Shown here: piece by piece, positions 15,027-23,721 of the stretch | How positions within the stretch are numbered: position 1 is the stretch's first letter | How the letters are laid out: each line of letters begins with the position of its first letter | DNA from: Deltaproteobacteria bacterium | Lineage (GTDB): Bacteria > Desulfobacterota > Syntrophia > Syntrophales > Smithellaceae | Direction of reading: 5' to 3' | Length of the DNA stretch: 35,760 nt | NCBI GenBank assembly: GCA_022710585.1 | Contig: JAKLGV010000027.1 | Span: forward strand, 1 to 35,760 | Translations under genes and position numbers: made by a program | Notes under the pieces: generated by a model | Databases searched by the model: none | Told to the model about the DNA's origin: nothing | Seen by the model: the letters and a program-made list of their open reading frames with translations, nothing else

Positions 15027-15668
15027 TCAACGTTTTACGGCATTCAGGCAGATAACATTTGATTCCCGTTTGATTGTTTGCGCGTCCTGAATTGTAAATC
15101 CGGCTTGCTGAAGCAGCTGCGCCAGTTCTTCTGAACGGTAACTCTTGTTGTCCCGCGGCGGCATTCCTAATTTACTCACGTAACGTATGATCATGGCCAG
15201 TTTGGTCGGCAATGTCATACCGGCCAATGTATAGTCCATTGCAAGTAGTCTGCCGCCTTTTCTTAATGTCCGATAAGATTCCTTAAGTATTGTTGAGGGT
15301 TCTTTGACAATATGCAGAACATTGCCCATAAACGCGACATCAAAAGTCGATTCGGCGTGGGCAAGTTGATAACCATCAGCCGGCTTGACTTCAACGTTTG
15401 AATACTTCTGCAATCGCAGCCTCGTCTTGGCCAGCATTTCCTCCGACATATCCGTTGCCGTCAAATGCCGAACGCTTTCAGCAATCACCGCCGAGAAAAT
15501 GCCGGTTCCACAGCCGATTTCCAGAACATTGTCTTGTATCGTTAGTTGCTCTTTTAGCCAGTTTTGCGCAGCTTCAAATGTATTTTGCCCGACAATGTAG
15601 GTGTTGGCCGCGTCAAAGCTATCAGCTTTTTTGCTCCAATATTGATATTCTTTGGATTCTGACGACAT
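15027..15668 (-). CDS. Class I SAM-dependent methyltransferase
   Basis: A 213-residue methyltransferase of the UbiE/Methyltransf_11 type. The SAM-binding motif I is VLEIGCGTGIFSAVIAESV. The acidic residue of motif II lies in LTATDMSEEMLAKTR. Motif IV is FDVAFMGNVLHIVKEP, followed by LRKGGRLLAMDYT. The substrate cannot be told from sequence. The ATG at 15668 was chosen because GAAGGGAG lies 8 bases upstream; the frame is open nine codons further but without a ribosome-binding site. It is 46 bp after a second, distinct methyltransferase gene on the same strand. Confidence 0.9.
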   Translation of the reverse strand: MSSESKEYQYWSKKADSFDAANTYIVGQNTFEAAQNWLKEQLTIQDNVLEIGCGTGIFSAVIAESVRHLTATDMSEEMLAKTRLRLQKYSNVEVKPADGYQLAHAESTFDVAFMGNVLHIVKEPSTILKESYRTLRKGGRLLAMDYTLAGMTLPTKLAMIIRYVSKLGMPPRDNKSYRSEELAQLLQQAGFTIQDAQTIKRESNVICLNAVKR

Positions 15669-15714
15669 GATTATTCTCCCTTCTGACAGGCCCATCGAAA
15701 ATGGTCATCATTCG

Positions 15715-16293
15715 TTAACAGCCATTTTCCCGGATAGTAAAAAGAGCGCTTTGACTCATGCGGATTTCGGGATATTCTTTAACCACAAATCCCTGCTCTT
15801 TTGCCGTCTCTATCGTCCTTAGAAAATTTTTCTTTGACACATGAAGCTGCGGTTCAACCAGAAGAAAAAGACTCTCCGGTTTCATCAGTTCGCGGATTTC
15901 CGAGAAAAATCTTTTCTGGTCGGGAACTTCATGCGCCATCCAGAACGCCAGAATAAAATCAGCTTTTTCTCTGAATCCGAGTGATTCGGAGCCGGCCAGA
16001 TGCGTTTTGATTCTATCGGCAAGCCCTTTCTTCTGTGAGCGCGCCATCAGGGCGGAAAGCATTTTCTGCTGAATATCAATGGCGATCACGCGACCCGCAG
16101 GACCGACCAGTTCAGCCAGGGGGATACTGAAATAGCCCATGCCCGGTCCGATATCAATTACTGTATCTCCCTGATGAACGTATGGACTGAGCATTTTAAT
16201 CGGATCATGAATAAGCTTGCGCAGCGGATTGTCGAACGTAAAGCACAACCACCAGGGACAGACATGTTTTCCGTTTAACAAGTTTTTGATCAT
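15715..16293 (-). CDS. Class I SAM-dependent methyltransferase
   Basis: A 192-residue Rossmann methyltransferase. Motif I is TVIDIGPGMGYFSIPLAELVG, motif II is VIAIDIQQKML, and motif IV is ADFILAFWMAHEVPDQKRFFSEIRELMKPESLFLLVEPQLHV. The N-terminus (KHVCPWWLCFTFDNPLRKLIHDP) has a CPWW segment found in small methyltransferases of anaerobes, from memory. It is the first gene of a two-methyltransferase unit with the downstream gene at 15668. No strong ribosome-binding site is visible. The substrate is unknown. Confidence 0.88.
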   Translation of the reverse strand: MIKNLLNGKHVCPWWLCFTFDNPLRKLIHDPIKMLSPYVHQGDTVIDIGPGMGYFSIPLAELVGPAGRVIAIDIQQKMLSALMARSQKKGLADRIKTHLAGSESLGFREKADFILAFWMAHEVPDQKRFFSEIRELMKPESLFLLVEPQLHVSKKNFLRTIETAKEQGFVVKEYPEIRMSQSALFTIRENGC

Positions 16294-16442
16294 AACTTTT
16301 CAAGCAATCATTTCTATCAGATGTTCATGATGTAGTTCAACGTCCTATTAAAAGCAAATACTATTATCCAGCATCTCAGTTGGAAAGATTTTCTTATTAA
16401 GCAGAAGTTCCAACCTTTGAGGCAATTCGCCTATTGAAGAGG

Positions 16443-16471
16443 TATTGATAATTTTTATGCAAAAGTATAAT
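16443..16471 (+). promoter_or_regulatory. Candidate sigma-70 promoter of the lipoprotein gene
   Basis: A perfect -10 TATAAT (16466-16471) follows TATTGA (16443-16448) at 17 bp, or TTGATA (16445-16450) at a tight 15 bp. It lies about 70 bp upstream of the lipoprotein start at 16540. Confidence 0.5.
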
Positions 16472-16539
16472 GTAAAAACAAACCTTCAAGTAAGAAGGAT
16501 TGTCCGGACGGATTATTAAATGATATGAAGGAGCATTGC

Positions 16540-17358
16540 ATGAAAATTATTAAATCTATAACAGGCGTTTTATTATTGTTCGTTTTAGCTTTTTCTCTCA
16601 TCCACTGCAGTGGCGGGGGCGGAAGTGATAGCGGCAGCAGTGGCTCTAAAAATAAAGCTTCACAATCCTCCATCGATTCGATGGTTATGTGGGCTATCAA
16701 TAGCAGTATCATTACTATTTACAATCAGAACGTGGCTGGAACACCTGTGGGAAGCAAGAATATTCAGGCCGTCAGCTGTCCTTATGGCGGCACTGTTAAT
16801 ATCACCGGTACGACATCATTAAGCAACGGCACCAACGGCGTTAATTTGAGCTATGATATGACCAATTGTAAAATAAATGTAACCGGATCGTCTGCGACAG
16901 TCATCCTCACCATATCAGGAATTATTACTGAAACCGGATCTTTCAATTCAGGCGTCAAGTTTAAGAACATAATCTATCAGTCTGATGATCTTATTCTGGA
17001 TGGAACAGTGGACTGGACACAATATGACGACTCCCCAATCTCGGATAACGTTGACTATTTATCAAATGTTATACAGAATTATTCCGATACGGTGTCAACC
17101 ACAGGCAGTATAGACGGCCGGCCGGTATCCTGGACATACGGCGGCGACGATGACGACGATAACAGTGATTGTAATGCCCAGCGCACCGCTCTTCTGGAAA
17201 ATTGTTGCGAGGATGTCGGCGGTGTGATTCTAGTCGGCGGACCGTTTCCCAAAAGATGCGGTACGTGTCCGGACGGTACGCACATCGTTGGTGAAGATAA
17301 TATTACGGATGGTGGGCCCTACTGGCAGTGCGGATGCGACGGGTGTTCGGACGATTAA
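16540..17358 (+). CDS. Putative lipoprotein with Cys-rich C-terminus, unknown
   Basis: A 272-residue exported protein. A hydrophobic signal (residues 6-22) ends at Cys23 in SLIHC, followed by a Gly/Ser linker (SGGGGSDSGSSGS) typical of lipoproteins. The His at -1 is unusual for a lipobox. The middle (about 60-200) is Thr/Asn/Gly-rich and predicted beta. A run of five Asp residues (GGDDDDDNSD) then leads to a C-terminal domain with nine cysteines (NCC, RCGTCPDG, CGCDGC), which could bind metal or form disulfides. AAGGAG six bases before the ATG at 16540 favours this start over one five codons upstream. No family was recognised. Confidence 0.8.
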   Translation: MKIIKSITGVLLLFVLAFSLIHCSGGGGSDSGSSGSKNKASQSSIDSMVMWAINSSIITIYNQNVAGTPVGSKNIQAVSCPYGGTVNITGTTSLSNGTNGVNLSYDMTNCKINVTGSSATVILTISGIITETGSFNSGVKFKNIIYQSDDLILDGTVDWTQYDDSPISDNVDYLSNVIQNYSDTVSTTGSIDGRPVSWTYGGDDDDDNSDCNAQRTALLENCCEDVGGVILVGGPFPKRCGTCPDGTHIVGEDNITDGGPYWQCGCDGCSDD

Positions 17359-17497
17359 ATATCCTCCTTCCCTTTCGAATGAGCAGGGTTTCCGGGACAA
17401 CAAGACAGATCCCCTTCAAAGAAGTATCAATATTCATGAAGATATCAGACTGCCCCATTAAAAACTGTCCGAAGAAGACTTTCAAAAAGGAACGGAA

Positions 17498-18283
17498 ATG
17501 AAAATACCCATCTATCATGTTGATGCGTTTGCCTCCCGGGTCTTTGCGGGGAATCCGGCGGCGGTTTGCCTGCTGGATTCATGGGTGGACGACCGGCGGC
17601 TGCGATCCATTGCTGCCGAGAACAATTTGTCGGAGACTGCCTTTCTGGTCCGCAATGACGATGGCTTCGATCTGCGCTGGTTTACCCCGGCCACGGAAGT
17701 CGCGCTCTGCGGACACGCGACGCTGGCGAGCGCGTTTGTCCTCTTTAGATGTCGGCAGTGGGCGGAAGATGAAATCCGCTTCAAGACGCGCCTAAGCGGC
17801 GAACTGATCGTTGCCCAACGCGGTGAACTTCTTGAAATGGACTTTCCCGCCCGCCCTTGTCACGACATCACTGCTCCCGCCGGAATGGAGGATGCTCTTG
17901 GTGTTGCGCCGGTGAGAGTCATGGGTTCGACGGAAGACATGCTGGTGGTGCTGGACAGTGAGGAAACCGTTGCGCGGCTACAGCCTGACCTTAGCGCTCT
18001 TCACCGAATCGAGTGCCGCGGTGTCATTATTACGGCCCGGGGAAATCGGTGCGACTTTGTGTCGCGCTTCTTCGCGCCGCGGGTCGGTGTTCCCGAGGAC
18101 CCGGTGACGGGCTCCTCCCATTGTGTTTTGGTTCCCTACTGGTCAAATGTGCTTCACAAAAATGAACTGCACGCGCTGCAAGTTTCCAAGCGCGGCGGCG
18201 AGTTGTTCTGTCTCTATGCCAGCGCCCGCGTGAAGATCGCGGGTAGGGCCACCCTTTATATGGAAGGCACAATCACAATATAA
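17498..18283 (+). CDS. PhzF-family isomerase/epimerase
   Basis: A 261-residue protein of the PhzF/diaminopimelate-epimerase-fold family. Motifs are the N-terminal YHVDAFASRVFAGNPAAVCLL, the catalytic glutamate in NNLSETAFLV, FTPATEVALCGHATLAS, and the C-terminal FFAPRVGVPEDPVTGSSHCVLVPYW. The natural substrate of most members is unknown; no phenazine genes are present. AAGGA precedes the ATG. The coding sequence looks richer in G+C than its neighbours, which hints at recent acquisition. It is probably transcribed alone. Confidence 0.92.
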   Translation: MKIPIYHVDAFASRVFAGNPAAVCLLDSWVDDRRLRSIAAENNLSETAFLVRNDDGFDLRWFTPATEVALCGHATLASAFVLFRCRQWAEDEIRFKTRLSGELIVAQRGELLEMDFPARPCHDITAPAGMEDALGVAPVRVMGSTEDMLVVLDSEETVARLQPDLSALHRIECRGVIITARGNRCDFVSRFFAPRVGVPEDPVTGSSHCVLVPYWSNVLHKNELHALQVSKRGGELFCLYASARVKIAGRATLYMEGTITI

Positions 18284-18581
18284 GAGGTTAAACAGCGCGC
18301 CGATTTTGACCAGGAACATCGTGCGCCATCCAGAAAGCCGGGTGCTTTGAATGGTGAATAAGAATGAAGCTGATTTGCCCCGAATGAATCCTGACTCTGG
18401 AGTTGATAGCAACACACTCCATTTTTTCGTGTAAGCCTCATTTTTATATTCTTGATTTTATGTTAGGTAAAAAACAAAAGACTATTTTTATATTATAATT
18501 CTTAGATTTCTCATATGAGCATTCAAAGAAATCGACGAGATATTTCTTTTTATTGTCTAACAAAGATGACGAAGGTTAAAT
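18284..18581. other. Intergenic region without a recognised gene
   Basis: About 300 bp between the PhzF-family gene and the sigma-54 activator. The first 150 bp is GC-richer and continues the style of the upstream gene; no reading frame there resembles a known protein. The remainder is AT-rich and holds a TATAAT at 18494-18499 without a convincing -35, possibly part of the promoter of the downstream regulator. Confidence 0.4.
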
Positions 18582-21500
18582 ATGAAAAAGAAAATTATAA
18601 TAACGCAAGAGAAAAAGAACAAAAGCCAGTCCCAGAATGAGCTTCATCGTGACAAATCAAGTAAAGGACTCAAACACGAAAGCGACGAAAAATATAAAAG
18701 CATTCTGGAAAACATGCTGGAGGGTTATTTTGAAGTTGATCTTGCCGGTAACCTTACGCTGTTCAATGATTCCATGGCCAGACTCTACGGATATTCCCAA
18801 AAGGAATTAACGGGCATGAATTATCGTCAATATACAGATCCAGAGAGTGCAAAAAATCTTTTTCAAGTATTTAACGGCATCTACAAGACCGGAGAGCCGG
18901 TTAAGGAGGCTCATTGGCAGGCTATCAGTAAAGACGGCACCAGAAAATACTTTGAAGGTTCAGCCTCTCTCATCAAAGATCCCTCGGGTAAGGCCGCCGG
19001 ATTTAGAGGAATTATTCACGATATAACCGAACGCAGAATAGCGGAGGACTTAATCAGAAAAAGTGAATTCCAGTATCGCCTGCTGGCCGATTATACGAAA
19101 GATCAGATCTTCTTAATGGATTTTAATTTTCAGTCATTATATGTAAGCCCATCGGTTAAAAAATTGCTGGGATATACCATGGAAGAACTCAATACTTTTC
19201 CATGGGATAAACTCCTCACGGCAGAAACTCTGGAGAAAGTCCTAAATTTACTTTCCAACCTCCCTCCCATCAACATGGATTCTTCGGACGATATTTTAGA
19301 TCGCTCGGTCGAAATCGAACTCATCAGTAAGGATGGCCGAAAGATATGGGAAGAAATCAGATGCAGCTTCATCCGGGATAAAAACGGGAAGGCTGTCTCC
19401 ATTTTAGGGCAGGGCCGTGACATTACCGACCGCAAGCATGCGGAAAAAGCGCTACAAGAAAGCGAAGCAAAGTACCGTCTTTTGGCGGACAATATGACAG
19501 AAAATGTCTGGCTGATGGATTTAAACATGATGAGAACTATTTATCTCAGCCCATCCGCTGTGAAAATGCATGGATATACCGCGGATGAGTATAAAAAAAT
19601 GTCCTTGAAAAAAGTCCTTACGCCGGAGTCTTTTCAGAAAATGGTGGACGCTTTTATGATCGAGATGCCCAAAGCCATGGCAACCCCTCCACCTGATGTC
19701 CATAAATACTCTTTGGAAGTGCAGGCTCGTCATAAGGACGGTCATCTGATGTGGATTGAAAACACCGTAAGTTTTTTGCGGGATAAAAGCGGAAATATAA
19801 CGTTGCTGCTGGGAGAAAGCAGAGATGTCAACCAGCGCAAGCTAGCCGAAGAAATGAGCAAAAAAAGTGAAGAGCAGTATCGCCTCCTGGCGGATCACAT
19901 GAAAGATCAGGTCTGGTTAATGGATTTGGATTTGAAAGTATCCTACATCAGTCCATCTGTAGAAAAGTTGCTGGGACACACTTTTGCCGAACTCAAAGAG
20001 CTTCTTCTCAACAAATTGCTCACGCCTGAATCATTTCAGAGAGCAATGGATTTCTTTTCCAAGGAAATGCCCAAAGCCCTGGCCGCACCTTCAGACTATG
20101 TTTTGGACCGCTCGCTGGATCTGGAATTTTGTTGTAAAGATGGCCGAACGGTCTCGGGAGAAATCAAGTTTAGCTTTATCAGAGACGAAAGCGGAAAACC
20201 TGTTTTCATTTTAGGAGAAGGCAGAGATATTACCGAACGCCTGCAAATGGAGAAGGTACTGAAAAAAAGTGAAGAGCGTTATCGCAGCGTTTTTGAAAAT
20301 GCAGGCCTGCCCCTTTTGATTATGGAAGATTCCCTGCTGATCTTCATGGTCAATGACCGGTTTGTGGAAATGACCGGTTATGAAAAAAATGAAATAGAAG
20401 GCCAGATGAAATTCACGGATTTTATCAGATCGGAAGATCGCGATGATATTATAAAGTGTTTTTCACCTCGCGAGGGCGATCAACCTGTCGAATACGAAAG
20501 CCTGATCACTCACTGTAATGGAGAAAAATTTGATGTCCTGATACGCATCGGCTGTATCCCGGATGCGGGGCAGTTTATTGCCTCGTTTACGGACATAACC
20601 GCGCGAAAACAAGCTGAAACAGTTCTGCTGGAAAACAGTGAGAATCTTCAGAAAGAGAACATTCGTCTGCGTTCTTCCATCCGGGATCGCTACCGATTTT
20701 GTGACATTATCGGCAAAAGCCGGAAGATGCAGGAGGTTTACGAATTTATTCTACAGGCCGCCGATACCCAGGCCAATGTTATCATTTACGGCGAATCGGG
20801 AACGGGAAAGGAATTGGTCGCCAAGGCTATTCATGGAATAAGCGATCGAAGCAAGAAAGGTTTTGTTATCATCCACTGTGGAGCCATTCCGGAAACACTC
20901 ATGGAGAGCGAATTTTTCGGTTATAAAAAAGGAGCTTTCACCGGCGCTAACATGGACAGGCATGGCTATATGGACGAAGCCGATGGCGGCACCCTGTTTC
21001 TTGATGAGATCGGAGAAATCGGCTTGAATATGCAGGTCAAACTCCTGCGTGCCATTTCCGGCGATGGCTATACGCCAGTGGGCAGCAACTCTATCTATAA
21101 TCCGGATATCCGGATTATAGCGGCCACAAACCGGAACCTTCGGAACATGGTCAAACGGGGAGCTATCAGGGAAGACTTTTTTTATCGGATTCACATCCTG
21201 CCCATTTATCTGCCACCGCTCAGAGAACGGAAAGAAGATCTGCCGCTGCTTATCGATCATTTTCTAGATCTATATGACAGCAATCATCCTCCCTTGCCCG
21301 GTTATATCGCCGAATCTTTACTAAACTATGACTGGCCCGGCAATATTCGTGAGCTTCAAAATGTATTGCATCGCTTCGTGACTTTAAAAAAGTTAGATTT
21401 TGCAGATATGCCAATAGAACGACCAGCATCAAGGAAAAACGGATTATGGAGAGATGATGATCTGTTTAATAAGGTTACCGCGGTAGACACTGTTATCAAC

Positions 21501-21701
21501 AGCCACGATGAGATGGAGCCTGATAATAGACATATAAAAAAAGAAAAATTACCTGTGGCGTTAACGACTTTCGAAAGAGATCATATTGTTAAAGCATTAG
21601 CGGAAAACAAATGGCGTCGCAGTCAAACTGCCGCAGCTTTGGGAATCAGTCGCAGAAATCTTTTTCGTAAAATGCAAAAATTGGGCATTGCCAAATCATA
21701 A
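18582..21701 (+). CDS. Five-PAS sigma-54-dependent transcriptional activator
   Basis: A 1039-residue cytoplasmic enhancer-binding protein. Five PAS domains span roughly residues 38-150, 165-290, 298-425, 433-560 and 567-690. Domains 2-4 are near-repeats that begin YRLLAD and recur every 133-135 residues. The AAA+ domain follows, with Walker A GESGTGKE (737-744), the sigma-54 contact loop GAFTGA (784-789) and Walker B GGTLFLDEIGE. A Fis-type helix-turn-helix (RSQTAAALGISRRNLFRKMQKLGI) ends the protein. There is no receiver domain and no membrane segment, so the signal is presumably read directly by the PAS domains. Its stop codon overlaps a palindrome, and a -24/-12 promoter lies 150 bp downstream before a lipase-like gene, its likely target. 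GAAGG precedes the ATG. Confidence 0.95.
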   Translation: MKKKIIITQEKKNKSQSQNELHRDKSSKGLKHESDEKYKSILENMLEGYFEVDLAGNLTLFNDSMARLYGYSQKELTGMNYRQYTDPESAKNLFQVFNGIYKTGEPVKEAHWQAISKDGTRKYFEGSASLIKDPSGKAAGFRGIIHDITERRIAEDLIRKSEFQYRLLADYTKDQIFLMDFNFQSLYVSPSVKKLLGYTMEELNTFPWDKLLTAETLEKVLNLLSNLPPINMDSSDDILDRSVEIELISKDGRKIWEEIRCSFIRDKNGKAVSILGQGRDITDRKHAEKALQESEAKYRLLADNMTENVWLMDLNMMRTIYLSPSAVKMHGYTADEYKKMSLKKVLTPESFQKMVDAFMIEMPKAMATPPPDVHKYSLEVQARHKDGHLMWIENTVSFLRDKSGNITLLLGESRDVNQRKLAEEMSKKSEEQYRLLADHMKDQVWLMDLDLKVSYISPSVEKLLGHTFAELKELLLNKLLTPESFQRAMDFFSKEMPKALAAPSDYVLDRSLDLEFCCKDGRTVSGEIKFSFIRDESGKPVFILGEGRDITERLQMEKVLKKSEERYRSVFENAGLPLLIMEDSLLIFMVNDRFVEMTGYEKNEIEGQMKFTDFIRSEDRDDIIKCFSPREGDQPVEYESLITHCNGEKFDVLIRIGCIPDAGQFIASFTDITARKQAETVLLENSENLQKENIRLRSSIRDRYRFCDIIGKSRKMQEVYEFILQAADTQANVIIYGESGTGKELVAKAIHGISDRSKKGFVIIHCGAIPETLMESEFFGYKKGAFTGANMDRHGYMDEADGGTLFLDEIGEIGLNMQVKLLRAISGDGYTPVGSNSIYNPDIRIIAATNRNLRNMVKRGAIREDFFYRIHILPIYLPPLRERKEDLPLLIDHFLDLYDSNHPPLPGYIAESLLNYDWPGNIRELQNVLHRFVTLKKLDFADMPIERPASRKNGLWRDDDLFNKVTAVDTVINSHDEMEPDNRHIKKEKLPVALTTFERDHIVKALAENKWRRSQTAAALGISRRNLFRKMQKLGIAKS

Positions 21702-21754
21702 TGAGTCACATGTGGCTCATTATGAGATCTAAATGACTCAACATTTGGGGTCAT
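21698..21754. promoter_or_regulatory. Two similar palindromes, candidate enhancer (UAS) sites
   Basis: Site 1 (21698-21723) is a 26-bp dyad with one mismatched pair: ATAATGAGTCACA facing TGTGGCTCATTAT. Site 2 (21733-21754) begins ATGACTCA, ends GGGTCAT and is a weaker dyad (8 of 11 pairs). Both share ATGAsTCA...TGG..TCAT. Their centres are 33 bp apart, close to three helical turns, and lie about 140 and 107 bp before the -24 element, the usual range for activator sites. Confidence 0.55.
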
Positions 21755-21849
21755 CTTGAGCCTGTCAGCATCTTATCATTTTTACATATAATACCTTTTA
21801 TTTTATATCTCAAGTACTTACAATAAATTTAAAAGTATTGAAATCCATC

Positions 21850-21865
21850 TGGCACCTTTCGTGCT
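21850..21865 (+). promoter_or_regulatory. Sigma-54 (-24/-12) promoter of the lipase-like gene
   Basis: TGGCAC-CTTTC-GTGCT matches the consensus TGGCAC-N5-TTGCW except for one base. The GG (21851-21852) and GC (21863-21864) are separated by the required 10 bp. Transcription would start near 21876, about 66 bp before the ATG of the hydrolase gene. Confidence 0.72.
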
Positions 21866-21941
21866 TAGTATAAACCCACCTATCACACTATAGAGCAACA
21901 ACAAGAGATTTCATAATTCAAGTAATGAAGGAGGATTGTGC

Positions 21942-23441
21942 ATGTCAAAGGTATGTTGGTTCAATATCTTGGGTACAAAGAGTAAATCAATTTTTTACAT
22001 GAAATTTTTAATTATGATGATTGCCGTACTGGGAATCACTATGACACCGGGAGTGAGCCAGGCCGCAGGCGTTGTCTATGATCCGGCCGCCATTATCAGT
22101 GCCACGACCGATGACAACGTCACAATCAAGATCTATCATTACCGACCGGCAACGTCCGAACCGTTCAGAAAAGGCTCACCGGTACTGCTTTTCCCGGGCA
22201 TCCTTCAAAATTCATCTCAGTATCTTTCCAGCACACCTCCTGAAAACAGTGCGGACTATTCCAAAACTACGCTGCCCGACCCCCTTCCTGACTGGGCCAT
22301 TGCCAAAGACGCGAATGGTGATCCACTCTACTATGGAAACGGGGAACCCGTGCTCGAAAAATACATCAACGCCGATCATATGAAAATCTGGAGTCTGGCG
22401 CATTATCTCTGGATCAAGGGCTATGATGTGTGGCTGGCCAACTACCGCGATACCGGCCGCGGCGCCATGCGCAGCAGCGGCACTTATAAGGAAACTCTGA
22501 CGACGCTGGATACCTGGGGGGCGCTCGATGCCGCAGCGGCCATCGCCAAGGTGCAGCAGTTAACCGGAAAAAAAATCTACATCGGAGGCCACAGCACAGG
22601 CAGTTTTGCAGCCTACATCTATCTCCAGGGGTGCTACATTGATTATTTCGGCTGGAGCAACAAAAATCTTGCTTATCGAACGGCTAATGGCCTTGGCTAT
22701 CAGCCGCATGTCAAGAACAGCACCGCTCTGGCCGTTCAGCGAAACGCCGCCATCAAGGGCTGGATTGCGCTGGATCCCGCCGGCCGGCCGCCGCTTCCTA
22801 CCGTTCTGGATTCAAACTTCTTCTGGACGCTTGTCAGTTCAAGATTATATTTGCCCATGGATTACATCGCAGAGTCATTATTAATGAAGGTGCCTGTCAG
22901 TACAATGTCGCCGTTGATGGACCAAGTATGGGGTGCCGTCAATAAATGGGATAACGGGAAGACAGGCAATCTCTTCACGTATATCGATGTCTGGTACACG
23001 GAAAATATGGATACGTACATGGGAGACCTGACCGCGCGCTATGCCCTCAGCGGCGCCGCGATACGCACCCTCGGTCAGTATATGGATTGCGGTCTGCACG
23101 GAGTCACCCGCGAGTCCTATAAGAACGGTCGTGAGCATATATTCACCACTGAAGCTGCAACACCAAATCCCGGCAAAGACGGGTATTACTATTACAGTGA
23201 AAACATGCACCTGGTCACCGTGCCCATGGTTGCCACGCTATCCGATTCGGGTTCTCTGGTTTCACCGGATAATGTCTATCAGGACATCATCTCCAAGAAG
23301 ACACACCATCCCCTGGATGAATGGGAAATTATAACAGACACAGCGCATTTCGACGTAGCGGCTGGTCGGAAATCCCCCACCGTGGTCTTCCCTATGATCG
23401 GTGCATGGCTCGACAGGGTTGAAGCTTCTGGCACACCCTAA
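21942..23441 (+). CDS. Secreted lipase-like alpha/beta hydrolase
   Basis: A 499-residue exported hydrolase. A hydrophobic segment (about residues 21-43, ending VSQAAG) is a signal peptide with an unusually long N-region; a start at the internal MKFLIMM is also conceivable. The fold resembles acid/gastric lipases: PVLLFPGILQNS oxyanion strand, LWIKGYDVWLANYRDTGRG, and nucleophile Ser218 in GGHSTGS. A late His469 (TAHFD) is the probable triad base. Acyl-ester cleavage outside the cytoplasm is inferred; the substrate is unknown. AAGGAGG seven bases before the ATG at 21942 fixes the start. A sigma-54 promoter upstream and the adjacent activator indicate conditional expression. Confidence 0.87.
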   Translation: MSKVCWFNILGTKSKSIFYMKFLIMMIAVLGITMTPGVSQAAGVVYDPAAIISATTDDNVTIKIYHYRPATSEPFRKGSPVLLFPGILQNSSQYLSSTPPENSADYSKTTLPDPLPDWAIAKDANGDPLYYGNGEPVLEKYINADHMKIWSLAHYLWIKGYDVWLANYRDTGRGAMRSSGTYKETLTTLDTWGALDAAAAIAKVQQLTGKKIYIGGHSTGSFAAYIYLQGCYIDYFGWSNKNLAYRTANGLGYQPHVKNSTALAVQRNAAIKGWIALDPAGRPPLPTVLDSNFFWTLVSSRLYLPMDYIAESLLMKVPVSTMSPLMDQVWGAVNKWDNGKTGNLFTYIDVWYTENMDTYMGDLTARYALSGAAIRTLGQYMDCGLHGVTRESYKNGREHIFTTEAATPNPGKDGYYYYSENMHLVTVPMVATLSDSGSLVSPDNVYQDIISKKTHHPLDEWEIITDTAHFDVAAGRKSPTVVFPMIGAWLDRVEASGTP

Positions 23442-23580
23442 AAACGAGCCTATGAAGGAATGAAACAAAATAAAAAGGATACAGACGGATCCCCGGTCAC
23501 GATAGATTCAACCGGAGAATGATCAACCGTCAGCGAATATCTTACAACAGCCGCGTTTTCCAAAACAGCTTTCCATTGGA

Positions 23581-23623
23581 ATCAGGCCTTCGCAATCGAC
23601 ATTTGCCGGGGCCTGATTTTTTT
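23581..23623 (+). terminator. Intrinsic terminator after the hydrolase gene
   Basis: ATCAGGCC (23581-23588) pairs with GGCCTGAT (23610-23617) and leads into a run of T's to 23623. The loop is about 21 nt. It lies 140 bp after the hydrolase stop. The rest of the 280-bp gap (23442-23721) shows nothing else recognisable. Confidence 0.75.
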
Positions 23624-23675
23624 ATTTAATAAAGATCGCGCTGCGGATGAAATAATAAAGAGTCATTTCAATAAA

Positions 23676-23709
23676 ACAGATCAAAACGGCTTTCCGCTGC
23701 CGTGCCGTT
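23676..23709 (-). terminator. Weak terminator of the 93-residue gene
   Basis: On the minus strand AACGGC (23709-23704) pairs with GCCGTT (23690-23685) around a 13-nt loop and is followed by TTGATCTGTTTT. It lies just after the stop of the small secreted protein gene. Confidence 0.4.
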
Positions 23710-23721
23710 ATTACCGTCCGT

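Noticed and set aside
18143..18415. 90-codon minus-strand frame after the PhzF gene
   Set aside because: Mostly antisense to the PhzF gene; the remainder is not recognisable.
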